A stretch of DNA of 7,837 nucleotides from an uncultured Haloferula sp. (GTDB lineage: Bacteria; Verrucomicrobiota; Verrucomicrobiae; Verrucomicrobiales; Akkermansiaceae), in NCBI GenBank assembly GCA_946885645.1, contig CAMPGU010000193.1:1-7837 (forward strand), given 5' to 3'. Below the pieces are notes generated by a model, which was not told the origin of the DNA, did not search any database, and saw only the letters and a program-made list of their open reading frames with translations. Below, one piece after another: positions 6,366 to 7,837 of the stretch; the stretch's first letter is position 1; every line of letters starts with the position of its first letter. The position numbers and the translations under genes were made by a program.

Positions 6366-6394
6366 TTGCCTTTGCTAAACTTTGCGATTATAGT
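6366..6394 (+). promoter_or_regulatory. Sigma70-type promoter for the DEAD-box helicase gene
   Basis: TTGCCT (6366-6371), a 17-base spacer and TATAGT (6389-6394) match the sigma70 consensus TTGACA-N17-TATAAT at four and five of six positions. Transcription would start near 6400-6402, giving a leader of about 140 bases before the helicase ATG. The spacer is AT-rich relative to its surroundings, as expected of a promoter. Confidence 0.55.
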
Positions 6395-6397
6395 TCC

Positions 6398-6420
6398 CCG
6401 CGCCGACTGCGTTCGGCGGG
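6398..6420 (+). promoter_or_regulatory. GC-rich stem-loop at the predicted 5' end of the helicase mRNA
   Basis: Bases 6401-6406 pair with 6413-6418 (CGCCGA/TCGGCG) around a six-base loop. With one bulged G at 6400, two further pairs form (6398-6399 with 6419-6420). The stem falls at or just after the predicted transcription start, so in the mRNA it would be a 5'-terminal hairpin, a feature known to protect transcripts from 5'-dependent decay. It is not followed by a T-tract, so it is unlikely to be a terminator. Confidence 0.4.
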
Positions 6421-6541
6421 AACCAAAAGACGGTTCCAACCCTTTTCCGGTCTTCATCGATGAGAGATGGTTCGGGGATTTACCTGATGCTCATCGACAC
6501 CGCCTGCCGCCGGGACTCCGCGCGGGCAGGCCCCCTACTAA

Positions 6542-7837
6542 ATGACCCCGACTCCGTTCGAGGCGTTGCCCTTGGCAGCGCCCCTCCATCGCGCCCTGCG
6601 CGAACTTGAATATACCACCCCCTCGCCGATCCAGGCACAGGCGATCCCCCTTCTCCTGGAAGGCCGCGATCTCCTGGGATGCGCCCAGACCGGCACCGGC
6701 AAGACCGCCGGCTTCGCATTGCCGATCCTGCATGCCCTCCATGAGCGCCCGCGCGCGCTGACGCCGAAGAGCGCCCGCACGCTGGTGCTCACCCCGACCC
6801 GCGAACTCGCGGTACAGGTGGCGAAGAGCTTCAATACCTATGGCAAGCACATCCGCTTCCGCCAGACCCTGATCTACGGCGGCGTGGGCCAGAATCCCCA
6901 GGTCGCTGCCATGCGCAGCGGTGTGGACGTGCTGGTCGCCACCCCGGGCCGCCTGCTGGATTTGATCGAACAACGCGCCCTCGATCTCTCCGGAGTGGAG
7001 TTCTTCGTGCTCGATGAAGTGGACCGCATGCTGGACATGGGCTTCCTGCGCGATGTGAAGCGGCTGGTGGCGATGCTGCCCCAGAAGCGGCAGTCCCTGT
7101 TCTTCTCCGCAACGCTCGCCCCGAACATCGTCCAACTGGCCGAGACGATCCTGCGCGATCCCGCAAAAGTCGCCATCGCTCCCCAGAGCACAACGGCGGA
7201 ACGCGTGGTCCAGACAGTCGCCTTCGTCCACAAGGAGCACAAACGCTCCCTGCTGGAGCAGTTGCTCAAGGAGCAATCCGAAGCGAGCGAGGCCAAGCTG
7301 ACGATCGTTTTCAGCCGCACGAAGCACGGCGCGAACAAGCTGGCGAAAGGACTTACCGACGCCGGTTTCCATGCCGATGCCATCCACGGCAATAAATCGC
7401 AGGCCCAGCGCGAAAAGGCCTTGGATCGCTTCCGCAAGGGACTGACTCCGGTGCTCGTAGCCACCGATGTCGCCGCGCGCGGGGTGGATGTGAAGGACGT
7501 GGGCCTAGTCGTGAACTTCGATCTCCCGAACGAACCGGAAGCCTACGTGCACCGGATCGGGCGGACCGGCCGCGCCGGAGCCGAAGGGCGCTCGGTCTCC
7601 TTCTGCTCGGAAGAGGAACTCGAATTCCTGCGCGACATCGAAAAGATCATCCGCAACTCGATCCCCCGCTGGGACGACCATCGCTGGCACGTCGAGGACC
7701 TCGCCGATAAACACGCGCGCGGTTTCCGTAGCGCTGCCACCGCCAAGTCCAATCTGCGCTCCCCGGGCGGCGGCGGGCGGGGACGCGGAGGAAATGGCGG
7801 CGGCGGAGGGGGCGGCTATCGTTCCCAGGGCCAGGGC
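6542..7837 (+). CDS. rhlE: DEAD-box ATP-dependent RNA helicase (RhlE-like), 3'-truncated, with DEVD motif II
   Basis: 432 codons are visible with no stop before the right edge. All DEAD-box motifs occur in order: Q motif (F6 and TTPSPIQAQAIP, 25-36), motif I AQTGTGKT (48-55), Ia PTREL (85-89), Ib TPGR (134-137), II DEVD (158-161), III SAT (189-191), IV IVFSRT (255-260), V ATDVAARGVD (307-316) and VI HRIGRTGR (337-344). After about residue 395 comes a Gly/Arg-rich tail (RSPGGGGRGRGG, then a poly-Gly run), the usual unstructured RNA-binding extension of RhlE-type proteins. Such enzymes unwind short RNA duplexes with ATP and act in ribosome assembly, RNA decay and cold adaptation. Motif II has Val where most relatives have Ala. 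The ATG at 6542 is placed correctly before the Q motif, but no good Shine-Dalgarno site is seen. The RhlE assignment rests on overall motif resemblance; other DEAD-box subgroups are possible. Confidence 0.95.
   Translation, partial: MTPTPFEALPLAAPLHRALRELEYTTPSPIQAQAIPLLLEGRDLLGCAQTGTGKTAGFALPILHALHERPRALTPKSARTLVLTPTRELAVQVAKSFNTYGKHIRFRQTLIYGGVGQNPQVAAMRSGVDVLVATPGRLLDLIEQRALDLSGVEFFVLDEVDRMLDMGFLRDVKRLVAMLPQKRQSLFFSATLAPNIVQLAETILRDPAKVAIAPQSTTAERVVQTVAFVHKEHKRSLLEQLLKEQSEASEAKLTIVFSRTKHGANKLAKGLTDAGFHADAIHGNKSQAQREKALDRFRKGLTPVLVATDVAARGVDVKDVGLVVNFDLPNEPEAYVHRIGRTGRAGAEGRSVSFCSEEELEFLRDIEKIIRNSIPRWDDHRWHVEDLADKHARGFRSAATAKSNLRSPGGGGRGRGGNGGGGGGGYRSQGQG

Noticed and set aside
6491..7387. 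A 298-codon minus-strand frame opposite the helicase
   Set aside because: It is entirely antisense to a textbook DEAD-box helicase and shows no domain; a codon-bias shadow.
7742..7837. Gly-codon-rich repeat at the right edge as a microsatellite or mobile repeat
   Set aside because: It is in frame with the helicase and encodes the Gly/Arg-rich C-terminal tail usual in this family.
1..7837. CRISPR array, tRNA genes, insertion sequence ends, toxin-antitoxin pair or defence genes
   Set aside because: I looked for regularly spaced repeats, cloverleaf-like sequences, transposase or nuclease motifs and paired small genes and saw none.

Overview
This is a GC-rich bacterial chromosomal window. It carries ordinary single-copy genes and shows no tRNA, rRNA, transposase, phage gene, CRISPR array or integration site. 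The gene mix fits Gram-negative environmental bacteria: an LpxH-like phosphoesterase domain, a lipoprotein, a secreted beta-helix-like protein, a DUF2383-type ferritin-like protein and a DEAD-box helicase with a glycine/arginine-rich tail. Weak or absent Shine-Dalgarno sites at most genes and several unfamiliar secreted proteins make Verrucomicrobiota (Luteolibacter-like) my best guess. That is an impression, not a proof.

Layout, left to right. The 3' part of a GT1-family glycosyltransferase (+) enters from the left edge and stops at 1145. It converges on a run of five minus-strand genes: a VOC/PhnB-like protein (1168-1659), a DUF2383-type four-helix protein (1759-2196), a large glycosyltransferase plus metallophosphoesterase fusion (2621-4579), a secreted Cys-rich beta-helix-like protein (4737-5681) and a small lipoprotein (5748-6305). 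A possible small plus-strand ORF (2418-2570) lies in the 424-base gap before the fusion gene. The window ends in a divergent DEAD-box RNA helicase (+, from 6542), which runs off the right edge and is preceded by a good sigma70-type promoter with a hairpin at the predicted transcript 5' end.

No single pathway ties the genes together. The first glycosyltransferase and the fusion protein both point to envelope glycolipid metabolism, and the two exported proteins act outside the cytoplasm. The most unusual element is the fusion of a GT4 glycosyltransferase to an LpxH-like phosphoesterase in one 652-residue chain. Secondary points are a DEVD (not DEAD) motif II in the helicase, a dyad that would pair with the ribosome-binding site of the beta-helix gene, and a perfect 10-bp inverted repeat with no T-tract. 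I found no convincing multi-gene undescribed system such as a defence island or biosynthetic cluster.
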